Shown: piece by piece, positions 7,648 through 15,962 of the stretch
How the letters are laid out: each line of letters opens with the position of its first letter
Position numbering within the stretch: the first letter of the stretch is position 1
Assembly: GCF_000740775.1 (NCBI RefSeq)
Contig: NZ_JFGS01000001.1
Coordinates: 186,001-250,000 of the forward strand
Direction of reading: 5' to 3'
DNA from: Haematobacter missouriensis
GTDB taxonomy: Bacteria; Pseudomonadota; Alphaproteobacteria; Rhodobacterales; Rhodobacteraceae
Length of the DNA: 64,000 bases
Translations under genes and position numbers: made by a program
The notes under the pieces: generated by a model
Databases searched by the model: none
What the model saw: the letters and a program-made list of their open reading frames with translations, nothing else
What the model was told of the DNA's origin: nothing

Positions 7648-9607
7648 GCCTGTCCGCGCCGCGCCCTTGTCCGCGCCCGAGGCGTTGCATCCCGACTGGG
7701 TCGCCGATGACCACCTGATGAGCCTGCTGGGCCGGAATGCGCGCGATCACGGCTCCGATGTGGCCCTGCGGGAACGCAACCACGGTATCTGGCAGGAATA
7801 CACCTGGAAGGATTACCACGACGCGGTGCTTGCCTTTGCCGCCGGCCTGGAGGCGGAGGGTGTCGGGCAGGGTGACATCGTTCTGGTGATCGGGGACAAC
7901 CGGCCGAACCTGTATTTCGGCATGCTGGGAGCAGTAGCGCTCCGCGCGATCCCGTCGCCTGCCTATGCGGATGCCCCGGCGGAGGAGCTGGCGCAGCAGA
8001 TGAAGCGCGAAGGCGTTCATGTCGCCATCGCAGAGGATCAGGAGCAGGTGGACAAGCTGCTCGCCGCCCGCGAAACCCATCCCGGTCTCCGGCTCATCAT
8101 CTATGATGACCCGCGCGGGCTGAAGGGGAAGGAGGCGCCGGGCGTCGTCGCCTTCAGCGAGATTTCCGAGCGGGGCAGGGCGCGGCTGGCGGCGGAGCCG
8201 GGGCTGGCGGAAGATCTGCTCTCGCGTCCCTCCGTGCATGATGTGGCGATCCTGCTGCATTCCTCCGGCACCACAGGCGCGCCGAAGGGCATTCCCCTGA
8301 AGCATGGGCATGTGCTGGCCGGTGTGCGGAACGCTGCGGCGGCGGGATACTTCCAGCAGGGGGAGGTCCATATGGCCTATCTCCCGATGGCCTGGGTCGG
8401 GGATTTCATCTTTTCCGTGGGCGCGGCCATGGCGCTCCGCTTCACCGTGCATGTGCCGGAGGGGCAGGAAACCGCGCTGCATGACCTGCGGGAGATCGCT
8501 CCCACGCTTTATTTCGCCGCGCCGCGCGCCTGGTCGGCCATGCTGACAAGAATTCAGGTCGGAGTGGCGGAGACGGCGGGCATGAAGCGGCGGCTCTATG
8601 ATGCTTTCGTGCCTTTCGCGGTCGAACTGGAGCGCAAACGCCTTTCCGGCCATGTGCCGACGGCGACGGAACGGCTGCGTCGCGCGATGGGAGAGGTGCT
8701 GATCTATGGCCCGATCCGCGATCACCTTGGCCTCAGCCGTGTGAAGCGTGCCTATACGGCGGGCGAGGCGATCGGGGAGGATGTGTTTCTCTACTTCCGC
8801 GCGCTCGGCCTGAACCTGAGGCAGTTCTATGGTCAGACGGAGAACTGCGCGCTGGCGGTCGCCCAGAAGCCGGAGGACATCTCGCTGACCACCGTGGGGC
8901 GCCCCTTTCCCGGCGTGGAGATGCGGATCGCCGAGGACGGGGAGATCCTGCTGCGGGGCGACAACATCTTCGACGGCTACTTCCAGAATGACAAATCTAC
9001 CGCGGAGACGCTCCGCGACGGCTGGCTGCACACCGGTGACGCCGGGCAGGTGGAGGGGGATGGCCAACTCGTCGTTCTGGGCCGCGTGTCGGAGGTCATG
9101 CACACCGCCAGCGGCACGCGTTACATCCCCACCTATATCGAGAACCGGCTGAAATTCTCGCCTTTCATCAAAGATGCGTGCGTGATCGGCGCAGGGCGGG
9201 ACTTCCTCTCGGCGATCATCTGCATCGACTTTGCCGCGGTGGGGCAGTGGGCGCAGGAAAACCGCGTGGCCTATACGTCCTACGCCGAACTGTCCCAGCG
9301 GCCGGAGGTCTATGGGCTTATCGGCGACGTGGTGGCGCAGGTGAATGCGGCCATGCCCGCGAACCTCAACATCAGCCGGTTCGTCAATCTTCACAAGGAA
9401 TTCGACCCGGACGATGGGGAAGTGACGCGCACCCGCAAGCTGCGCCGCAACCTGATAGACGACCGCTATGCCGCGATCATCGATGCGATCTATGCCGGAC
9501 AGGACAGCGTCGATTACCGCGCTCAGATCACCTATGAGAACGGGCAGACGGGGACGATAGAGCGCCGCCTGTCCATCCGCGACGTCAACGGCGGGGAGGG
9601 GCGTTGA
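7637..9607 (+). CDS. AMP-dependent acyl-CoA synthetase (long-chain type) inside an ABC-importer operon
   Basis: 656-residue ANL-superfamily enzyme that adenylates a carboxylic acid with ATP and transfers it to CoA. Visible motifs are the P-loop HSSGTTGAPKGIP (about 206-218), the FYGQTEN adenine-binding motif (about 396-402), WLHTGD (about 464-469) and a C-terminal lid containing TRTRKLRRN. The length and the RAWSAML-type linker resemble the long-chain fatty-acyl/LACS branch, but the substrate is not determined. It overlaps livG by 11 nt and its TGA overlaps the livH ATG by one base, so it is a built-in operon member. The context points to activation of the imported acid. Confidence 0.88.
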   Translation: MQLEPVRAAPLSAPEALHPDWVADDHLMSLLGRNARDHGSDVALRERNHGIWQEYTWKDYHDAVLAFAAGLEAEGVGQGDIVLVIGDNRPNLYFGMLGAVALRAIPSPAYADAPAEELAQQMKREGVHVAIAEDQEQVDKLLAARETHPGLRLIIYDDPRGLKGKEAPGVVAFSEISERGRARLAAEPGLAEDLLSRPSVHDVAILLHSSGTTGAPKGIPLKHGHVLAGVRNAAAAGYFQQGEVHMAYLPMAWVGDFIFSVGAAMALRFTVHVPEGQETALHDLREIAPTLYFAAPRAWSAMLTRIQVGVAETAGMKRRLYDAFVPFAVELERKRLSGHVPTATERLRRAMGEVLIYGPIRDHLGLSRVKRAYTAGEAIGEDVFLYFRALGLNLRQFYGQTENCALAVAQKPEDISLTTVGRPFPGVEMRIAEDGEILLRGDNIFDGYFQNDKSTAETLRDGWLHTGDAGQVEGDGQLVVLGRVSEVMHTASGTRYIPTYIENRLKFSPFIKDACVIGAGRDFLSAIICIDFAAVGQWAQENRVAYTSYAELSQRPEVYGLIGDVVAQVNAAMPANLNISRFVNLHKEFDPDDGEVTRTRKLRRNLIDDRYAAIIDAIYAGQDSVDYRAQITYENGQTGTIERRLSIRDVNGGEGR

Positions 9608-10485
9608 TGGCCTATTTCGTTGAACTTGTGATCAATGGCGCGCTGACCGGGCTGATGTACAGCCTCGTCGCCTTGGGCTTCGTGCTGATCTACAAATCCG
9701 CGGGCGTGCCAAACCTGGCGCAAGGAGCTTTGGTGATGACGGCGGGCTATGCCGTCTGGCTCCTGCTCTCCTTCGGGCTGCCGATGTGGCTGGCGGTGAT
9801 CGGCGCTGCGCTGGCCATGTTCGCGCTGGGTCTGGTGGTGGAGCGGTTGCTGCTGCGCCGGATGGTCGGTCAGCCGATCATCATGATCGTGATGCTGACC
9901 CTCGGACTGGATATCCTGCTGCGCGGGCTGGTGCCCGGTATTCTCGGCACCACGCCGAAGCCGCTCGACCTCGGCATCGGGTTTGCGCCGGTGATCGTGG
10001 GGGACGTATTCATCAACCGCACCTATCTGATCGGCGGAGCCATCGGCGTGGTCATGGTCATCGCCGCGCTGCTGTTCTTCCGCACCCGGCTCGGTACCAA
10101 GCTCCGCGCCGTCTCGGACGACCATATCTCCTCTTGGGCGGTCGGCATCTCGGTGGAACGCGCCATCGGCATCTCCTGGGGTCTGGCGGGGGTGACGGCG
10201 GTTGTCGCGGGGACCCTCTGGGGATCCGCACAGGGGGTGGACTGGACGCTTTCCACCTTGCTGTTCCCTGCGGTGGCAGTGGTCATCCTGGGCGGGCTCG
10301 ACTCGATCATCGGGGTGCTGGTGGGCGGCATCCTCGTCGGTGTGTTGGGGGCCGTGATCCCCGGCTATCTCGACAGCATCGTCGGCGGAGGTACGCGGGA
10401 TGTCGTGACCTCGCTCATCATTCTTCTGACCATCATGATCCGCCCCTACGGCATCTTCGGGCGCGAGGACATCGAGAGGATCTGA
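9607..10485 (+). CDS. livH: ABC importer permease LivH
   Basis: 292-residue inner-membrane permease of the Liv/HAAT family with about eight hydrophobic segments. It starts MAYFVELVINGALTGLMYSLVALGFVLIYKS, the classic LivH opening with the GLMYSLVALG segment, and contains the conserved cytoplasmic loop RAVSDD...AVGISVERA used for ATPase coupling. The ATG at 9607 shares a base with the preceding TGA (TGATG), indicating translational coupling. It forms the membrane channel with LivM. Confidence 0.92.
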   Translation: MAYFVELVINGALTGLMYSLVALGFVLIYKSAGVPNLAQGALVMTAGYAVWLLLSFGLPMWLAVIGAALAMFALGLVVERLLLRRMVGQPIIMIVMLTLGLDILLRGLVPGILGTTPKPLDLGIGFAPVIVGDVFINRTYLIGGAIGVVMVIAALLFFRTRLGTKLRAVSDDHISSWAVGISVERAIGISWGLAGVTAVVAGTLWGSAQGVDWTLSTLLFPAVAVVILGGLDSIIGVLVGGILVGVLGAVIPGYLDSIVGGGTRDVVTSLIILLTIMIRPYGIFGREDIERI

Positions 10486-10486
10486 T

Positions 10487-11560
10487 ATGTATTACCGTCT
10501 CTCCGGCGTCCATCACAGCCGCTACGAAAGCGCCCGCGCTCTCTGGCCAGTGCCTGCCGACAGGGCAATCGTCATCCTTCTGCTGCTGCTGGCGTTGGCC
10601 GCGCCCCTGTATCTGTCGGACCTCTACCTTGGTTCCTACGTTCTGCCCTGGGTGATCTGGAGCGCTGCGGCGCTGTCGCTCACCCTTCTGATGGGGCTGG
10701 CGGGGCAACTGCACTTCGGCTTCGCGGCGGTGATGGCGATCGGGGCCTATGCGGCGATCCACATGGTTCGCGCCGGTGTTCCGTTCGAGATAGCCCTGCT
10801 TGCAGCCGGTATTGTCGCCGCCGTGATCGGTACGGTGTTCGGAGCGGCGGCGCTCCGGGTGAAGGGGCTTTACCTCGTCATGGCGACGCTCGCGATGCAG
10901 TATCTGGTCGACTGGGTGATCGTGAACGTTCCCGCGATTTCCGGCGGTGCCCATGCCACGCTGCGCACGCCGGAGGTCCGCTTCCTGTTCATGCCGATCG
11001 AGAGCCTCGCCTCCCGCTACTGGCTTGCGCTGGGCTGGGCCGTCCTGATGACGCTGTTCTTCCTGAACGTGAAACGGACGAGCTTCGGGCGCGCGCTGGT
11101 GGCCATCCGTGACAAGGATTTCGCGGCGGCTGTCATCGGAGTTGATCCCTTCCGCTACAAGCTGATGGCTTTCTTCACCTCCTCCTTCATGGGCGGAGTG
11201 ACCGGGGCGATCCTAGCTTTCTGCTACTACCGCGCGGTGACGCCGGAGCAGTTCGGCTTCAACGTTTCCATCCAGCTCGTCGCCATGGTGCTTGTCGGAG
11301 GACTCGGTTCGGTCGTCGGTTCGTATCTGGGCGCTGGCTTCGTGCTGCTTGCGCCCATCGTTCTGACGAATGGGATCGCCGCTCTGGCGGATGCAGGGTG
11401 GGTTCCGGTCAGCCAGAACTTCATCTCGCATCTGCCGCTCATGATCTACGGCGCAATGATCATCGGATTTCTGCTGTTCGAGCCGCTGGGGCTGGCGAAA
11501 ATCTACGACAACATCCGCAAGTATTTCCTGGTCTGGCCATTCCGCCACGCCAGAAGCTGA
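10487..11560 (+). CDS. livM: ABC importer permease LivM
   Basis: 357-residue partner permease, beginning one base after the livH stop. After a hydrophilic N-terminal stretch of about 25 residues come about ten hydrophobic segments. Signature stretches are SLTLLMGLAGQLHFGFAAVMAIGAY, SGGAHATL and the coupling loop FGRALVAIRDKDFAAAVIGVDPFRYKLMAF, with VGGLGSVVGSYLGA near the end. These identify LivM clearly. Confidence 0.92.
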   Translation: MYYRLSGVHHSRYESARALWPVPADRAIVILLLLLALAAPLYLSDLYLGSYVLPWVIWSAAALSLTLLMGLAGQLHFGFAAVMAIGAYAAIHMVRAGVPFEIALLAAGIVAAVIGTVFGAAALRVKGLYLVMATLAMQYLVDWVIVNVPAISGGAHATLRTPEVRFLFMPIESLASRYWLALGWAVLMTLFFLNVKRTSFGRALVAIRDKDFAAAVIGVDPFRYKLMAFFTSSFMGGVTGAILAFCYYRAVTPEQFGFNVSIQLVAMVLVGGLGSVVGSYLGAGFVLLAPIVLTNGIAALADAGWVPVSQNFISHLPLMIYGAMIIGFLLFEPLGLAKIYDNIRKYFLVWPFRHARS

Positions 11561-11601
11561 CGAGTTGACCGGAAGGAGGAGCCGGGAAAATGGGAGGAAG
11601 C

Positions 11602-12846
11602 ATGGGACTGAAATGGATGCGTGGCGGCGCGATGACCGCCGTGGTTCTGGCGGGAATGGCTCTTGGCGGCCCCGCCCGTGCGGATGACGTGAAGATCGGA
11701 CTGCTGCAGGATTTCACGGCTGTCTACACCTTCGTCACCGGGCAATACAATCAGGGTCAGCGGGATTACCTGACGCTGGTGAACGCCGAAGGCGGCGTCG
11801 ACGGGACCAAGTTCGAGGCCATCGTGCGCGATCACGGCAACCAGCCGCAACGTGGCATCGAAGCCTATAACCGCGCCCGCGATGAAGGCGCGATCCTGTT
11901 CGACTTCCTGTCAACGCCGGTTTCCGCGGCGATGATCGACAGCGTGGACAAGGACAAGGTGGTGCTCATCACGCCGGTTCACGGCCGTGGCGACGCCTCG
12001 GACGGGGAGGTTTTCCCCTATGTCTTTCCGATGATGGCGACCTACTGGTCGCAGGCGGCGAACCTTGTCGAATACATGAAATCGAACGGTGGCCTGGAAG
12101 GCAAGAAGATCGCCATCGTGCACATCGACAGCCCATTCGGCCGCGAGCCTCTGCCGATCCTGAACGATCTTGCGGAGAAGGAGAAGTTCGAGGTCAAGGC
12201 ATTCCCTTATGCCAGCCCCGGCAACGAGCAGTCCGCCGCATGGTCGGAGGTCCGGCGTTACCGCCCGGATTACGTGATGATCTGGGGTGCGGGCGGCGGG
12301 CAGGCGGTCTCCGTCCGCTCCGCGATCCAGAACGGCATCGATCCGAACAGCATCTATTCCGTCATCTGGCTGGCGGAGACGGATGCCGCGAACGTGGGCG
12401 CGGCCCAGATGAAGGGCGTCAAGCGCTTCGAGGCGACGGCTTCCGGGGTGGATAGCCCCATCCTCGAGCGCATCCAGTCCAAGGTGATCGATGCCGGTCA
12501 CGGGGCGGGCGACAAGGCCAATGTCGGCACCAGCTATTACAATCTCGGCGTAGCCACCATGGCTGTCGCGGTGGAGGCGGCGCGGCTCGCGCTGGCCGAT
12601 GGCGGTGGTCCGCTGACGGGGGAGAAGCTGAAGGCCGGGTTCGAGAAGATCACCGATTTCGACGCCGAGGGGCTGATGCCGCCGATTACGATCACGGCAA
12701 ACGATCATCAGGGCGGCGGTGCGGGACGGGTGTCCGAATGGGACGGTTCCGCCTGGGTGCCTGTCTCCGACTGGCACGCGGCCTATCAGGACGTCGTGCG
12801 GGCGGAGATCGAAAGTTCAGCCGCGAAATACAAGGCGGGGAACTGA
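11602..12846 (+). CDS. Periplasmic substrate-binding protein of Liv-type importer
   Basis: About 414-residue secreted binding protein of the Leu/Ile/Val (periplasmic-binding type I) family that captures the ligand for LivHM. The N-terminus MGLKWMRGGAMTAVVLAGMALGG ends in PARA|DD, a good Sec signal with cleavage near residue 26. The mature part begins VKIGLLQDFTAVYTFVTGQY, typical of the amide/aromatic-acid-binding branch. Two ATGs are possible: 11590, and 11602 with GGGAGGA 5-6 nt upstream. I prefer 11602; the choice adds or removes only four residues. Ligand unknown; the neighbouring CoA ligases suggest an organic acid rather than an amino acid. Confidence 0.86.
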   Translation: MGLKWMRGGAMTAVVLAGMALGGPARADDVKIGLLQDFTAVYTFVTGQYNQGQRDYLTLVNAEGGVDGTKFEAIVRDHGNQPQRGIEAYNRARDEGAILFDFLSTPVSAAMIDSVDKDKVVLITPVHGRGDASDGEVFPYVFPMMATYWSQAANLVEYMKSNGGLEGKKIAIVHIDSPFGREPLPILNDLAEKEKFEVKAFPYASPGNEQSAAWSEVRRYRPDYVMIWGAGGGQAVSVRSAIQNGIDPNSIYSVIWLAETDAANVGAAQMKGVKRFEATASGVDSPILERIQSKVIDAGHGAGDKANVGTSYYNLGVATMAVAVEAARLALADGGGPLTGEKLKAGFEKITDFDAEGLMPPITITANDHQGGGAGRVSEWDGSAWVPVSDWHAAYQDVVRAEIESSAAKYKAGN

Positions 12847-12849
12847 CCC

Positions 12850-13638
12850 ATGCCGGGGCTCGTCCTCGAGAATGTCGAGGTGATCTACGACAAGGTGTTC
12901 CTCGCCATCAAGGGCGTGTCCCTGGAAGTCGGGGAGGGCGAGGTTGTCGCCCTTCTCGGCTCCAACGGCGCGGGGAAATCGACGACGCTGAAAGCGATCT
13001 CCGGCCTGCTCGGGCCGGAGCGCGGGCTTGTCACACGCGGCGCGATCCGCTTTGGGGAACATGACCTGCTGAAGATGGGACCGCCGGAACGGGTGGCCGA
13101 CGGTCTGGTGCATGTGCTGGAAGGCCGGCGGATCTTCGGCCACCTTACGCCGGATGAAAACCTGATCGCCGCCTATCGCGGCGGCAATTCCGCCCGCTAC
13201 AACGAGCTTCGCGAACAGGTCTACGACTACTTTCCACGCCTGAAGGAGCGCATCCGGTCCAAGGCCGGATATCTCTCCGGTGGGGAGCAGCAGATGCTCG
13301 CCATCGGACGCGCTCTGATGACCGAGCCGAAGCTCGTCATGCTGGACGAGCCCTCGCTTGGACTGTCACCGCTTCTGGTGCAGGAGATCTTCGCGATCAT
13401 TCGCAAGATCAATGAAGAGCAGGGTCTCTCTGTGCTGCTGGTCGAACAGAACGCAGCCGCGACCCTGGATGTGGTGGGCCGGGCCTATCTCATAGAGAAC
13501 GGTCAGGTGGTGATGTCGGGTGCAGCGGAGGTGCTGAAAAGCAACCCGGACGTGCAGGACTTCTACCTCGGCGGTGGCGGCAAGGTCGATTATCGCAACG
13601 TGAAGCACTACCGCCGGCGCAAACGCTGGCTGGCTTGA
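12850..13638 (+). CDS. livF: Liv-type ABC transporter ATPase (LivF-like)
   Basis: 262-residue second ATPase of the importer. Walker A GSNGAGKST (about 37-45), signature YLSGGEQQMLAIGRAL, Walker B LVMLDEPSLGLSP and switch histidine region VEQN are all intact, with the LivF-type short helical domain. It begins 3 nt after the binding-protein stop. An extra C-terminal tail (YLGGGGKVDYRNVKHYRRRKRWLA) is basic and longer than in E. coli LivF; its role is unknown. The stop codon lies just ahead of the ribosome site of the following ligase gene. Confidence 0.92.
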   Translation: MPGLVLENVEVIYDKVFLAIKGVSLEVGEGEVVALLGSNGAGKSTTLKAISGLLGPERGLVTRGAIRFGEHDLLKMGPPERVADGLVHVLEGRRIFGHLTPDENLIAAYRGGNSARYNELREQVYDYFPRLKERIRSKAGYLSGGEQQMLAIGRALMTEPKLVMLDEPSLGLSPLLVQEIFAIIRKINEEQGLSVLLVEQNAAATLDVVGRAYLIENGQVVMSGAAEVLKSNPDVQDFYLGGGGKVDYRNVKHYRRRKRWLA

Positions 13639-13649
13639 AGGAGAACGCT

Positions 13650-14864
13650 ATGGGCGAACCCTACGACCAGGCGGAAACCCTGGATCCTCCTGCACGTGAC
13701 AAGGTTCTTTTCACACGGTTGAACGCGGCGCTGGCCCGCGCGCGCGGAGAACAGCCCTATTGGGCGGATCGCCTGCGGGACAGCCCTGAACGGGTGGAGG
13801 ACTGGACCGGGTTGTCAGCGCTGCCGGTGCTTCGAAAATCCGAGCTTTCCGCCCTGCAGAAGGCTACCCCCCCCTTCGGCGGCCTCACCGCGACCGAGCG
13901 GGGGCAGCTTCGGCGGCTTTTCATATCCCCCGGCCCGATCTTCGATCCGGAGGGCAAGGGACCGGACTGGTGGGGCGCGGCGCGAGCGCTGCACGCGGCG
14001 GGGCTTCGGCAGGGGGACGTTGTGCTCAATACCTTCTCCTACCATCTGACGCCCGCGGCCTTCATGTTCGAAAGCGGTGCAGAGGCGATCGGTTGCGCGG
14101 TGATCCCGACAGGCCCGGGCAATACCGCGGATCAGCTCATCGCCATCGAGCAATTCCAGCCAAGCGCCTATGTGGGCACGCCGGACTTCCTCAAGATCAT
14201 TCTGGACAAGGCGGCGGAGCAGGGCGCGGATACCAGTTCTCTTCGGATGGCGCTCGTCTCCGGTGCGGCCCTCCCCGAGTCGCTTCGGCTAGAGCTTGCC
14301 GGGCGCGGCGTGCAGGTTCGCCAGTGTTACGGTACTGCGGATCTGGGCATCGTCGCCTATGAGGGCGATGGCCCCGGCATGGTGGTGAACGAAGGTGTGC
14401 TGCTGGAAATCGTGCATCCCGGCACGGGGGAGCCTTTGCCGGACGGAGAGGTGGGCGAAGTCGTGGTGACGCGGCTTTCGCCTGATTACCCGCTCTTCCG
14501 CTTTGCCACGGGTGATCTGTCCGCGATCTTGAGCGGTCCTTTGGAGGACGGCAGAACCAACCGGCGGATCCGTGGTTGGCTCGGTCGGGCGGACCAAGCG
14601 ACAAAGGTGAAGGGCATGTTCGTCCGGCCCGAGCAGGTGGCCACCGTTGCCCGCTCTGTGTCAGGAACCGGCAAGGTGAGGCTCGTCGTTAAACGCGAAG
14701 GCGAGCAGGATCGGATGGAGCTATGGGCTGAACATGCCGCTGCGGCTGCCGCTGACAAACTGGGCAAGAAGCTCACCGAAGTTACCAAGCTGAAGGGGGT
14801 GGTACGCATCGTACCGCCAGGAACGCTGCCGAACGACGGTAAAGTTATCGCCGACGAGCGATAG
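13650..14864 (+). CDS. Phenylacetate-CoA-ligase-family (PaaK-like) protein
   Basis: 404-residue ANL-superfamily protein of the PaaK branch, last gene of the importer operon. The central fold is clear: FNTFSYHLTPAAFMFESGAEAIGCAVIP-type core, GTPDFLKIIL, QCYGTADLGIVAYEG (substrate/adenylate pocket) and FATGDLS with a C-terminal lid. The usual phosphate loop (SSGTTGxPT) is replaced by SPGPIFDPEGKG, which may mean altered nucleotide handling. ATG at 13650 has AAGGAG 7 nt upstream; the TTG at 13635 is less likely. A role in activating or sensing the imported acid is inferred from context only. Confidence 0.8.
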   Translation: MGEPYDQAETLDPPARDKVLFTRLNAALARARGEQPYWADRLRDSPERVEDWTGLSALPVLRKSELSALQKATPPFGGLTATERGQLRRLFISPGPIFDPEGKGPDWWGAARALHAAGLRQGDVVLNTFSYHLTPAAFMFESGAEAIGCAVIPTGPGNTADQLIAIEQFQPSAYVGTPDFLKIILDKAAEQGADTSSLRMALVSGAALPESLRLELAGRGVQVRQCYGTADLGIVAYEGDGPGMVVNEGVLLEIVHPGTGEPLPDGEVGEVVVTRLSPDYPLFRFATGDLSAILSGPLEDGRTNRRIRGWLGRADQATKVKGMFVRPEQVATVARSVSGTGKVRLVVKREGEQDRMELWAEHAAAAAADKLGKKLTEVTKLKGVVRIVPPGTLPNDGKVIADER

Positions 14865-14883
14865 GTAATCCGAAGATCGCGTT

Positions 14884-14913
14884 GGGGGCGTGGCGAATGC
14901 AGCCATCGCCCCT
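14884..14913 (+). terminator. Probable terminator of the importer operon
   Basis: Hairpin with an outer 6-bp GGGGCG/CGCCCC stem and an inner 4-bp TGGC/GCCA stem (one bulged T, 7-nt loop), about 20 nt after the stop of the PaaK-like gene and before the tRNA. The T run after it is short, so strength is uncertain. Confidence 0.5.
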
Positions 14914-14950
14914 TGCGCAGCGAGGATAGGGGATGTTACACGATCCGCGC

Positions 14951-15025
14951 GCGGGTGTAGTTCAGAGGTAGAACGTCAGCTTCCCAAGCTGAATGTCGTG
15001 GGTTCGATTCCCATCGCCCGCTCCA
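14951..15025 (+). tRNA. tRNA-Gly (anticodon CCC)
   Basis: 75-nt cloverleaf with CCA encoded. The acceptor stem GCGGGTG pairs with CGCCCGC (one T-G pair), the anticodon stem TCAGC/GCTGA encloses the loop TTCCCAA with anticodon CCC at 14983-14985, and the T arm carries GGTTCGATTCC. It reads GGG glycine codons. It stands alone, after the importer operon and before a gene-poor stretch. Confidence 0.97.
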
Positions 15026-15686
15026 TTTCCTCAGAAATGTGCAGCAATATAGCGTGTTGTGTCTCGACGAAAATCCGGGTCGAACCTCCATCGCCGCTAC
15101 TGCAACCGGGCGACTCGCCGTCGATCCATGCCCTTTTCATGGAGTTCGGAAAGTTCGGCCTGAGAATGGCCACACACGGTGATGAGCTATGGCCGGGAGT
15201 GGGTAGCCCTGTCGCTTTCCGATACCGGGGAAGAGGCGATTTTCCAGATCGCCTTATGGCATCAGCGGCGAAATATGCGGCCAAGCGGAACCCGTCGAAA
15301 ATTCTGAACCCCTTTGGTGAGTAATTTTCCCCGTCACGGCTGCCGCGCGTGCGGGTCTATGGAACGGAGGCGGCATCGGGTCTCACCTCTGCAGACCATC
15401 GGCTTCTGTCACCGGCGATCCTCGGCGCGAGTTCCCTCGGATGAACCGTCGGGTTTGTGGCTCGTTCATCATGGCTTGACGCAGGGTTACCGGATGCCTT
15501 CTCAGGAACGCGCCCGATGCGAGGTCGGTTAACGATTGCTCCAGCTGCGAATGAAGGGACTGTCTATCGCGAGCGGAACAGCATTGCAGGGCTGCCCACG
15601 CCCAGCAGGTCGCCCGTCGCGACGTGCTCCCGGCAGGATACTGGCGCCGACTTCAGGATTTTCCATCTGCCCCGACTGTCGCCGGG
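15026..15686. other. Gene-poor tract downstream of tRNA-Gly
   Basis: No convincing coding frame. Open frames exist on both strands, but they lack ribosome sites and recognisable domains, and the longest minus-strand one is an antisense reading of the tRNA. At about 15077-15098 there is an imperfect copy of the tRNA 3' end (GGGTCGAACCTCCATCGCC compared with the tRNA T-arm/acceptor), which may be a decayed integration site. No integrase remnant was recognised. Confidence 0.5.
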
Positions 15687-15962
15687 CTATTTCGCCCGCC
15701 GGATCTTCATTGCGGTGGCAAAGGGATCCGCGGCAAGATCATCGGGATGCACCTCTGCCCCGGGGATCGGTGGCACCCCGATCGAGATCCGTAGATGCTG
15801 GGGCCAGCTGTCTGCCAGATACGGACGCTGCGCCACGATCCGGATATGCGCCTCCGTTAGCGGGACACCAGGCGCGAGGCAGATATCGTCGCTGCGACTG
15901 TCATACTCAATTTTGCCCGTCTCCAACTCTCTCAGCAGGCGCTCATGGTCTTCGTGGGTCAT
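15687..15962 (-). CDS. Small hypothetical protein
   Basis: 91-residue frame starting MTHEDHERLLRELETGKIEYDSRSDD and ending MKIRRAK, rich in charged residues, with no signal peptide or membrane segment. A GAG about 11 nt before the ATG and an A/T-rich upstream region make expression plausible. I do not recognise the family. It is isolated in the gene-poor tract after the tRNA, so it could be a genuine orphan gene or chance. Confidence 0.4.
   Translation of the reverse strand: MTHEDHERLLRELETGKIEYDSRSDDICLAPGVPLTEAHIRIVAQRPYLADSWPQHLRISIGVPPIPGAEVHPDDLAADPFATAMKIRRAK

Noticed and set aside
7517-9394. 625-residue minus-strand open frame
   Set aside because: Antisense to the acyl-CoA synthetase, whose motifs are intact; long antisense frames are expected at this G+C content. 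His/Arg-rich, no domain.
14976-15284. 102-residue minus-strand frame ending in AMGIEPTTFSLGS
   Set aside because: This ending is the well-known artefact of translating a tRNA gene on its opposite strand; the frame runs through tRNA-Gly.
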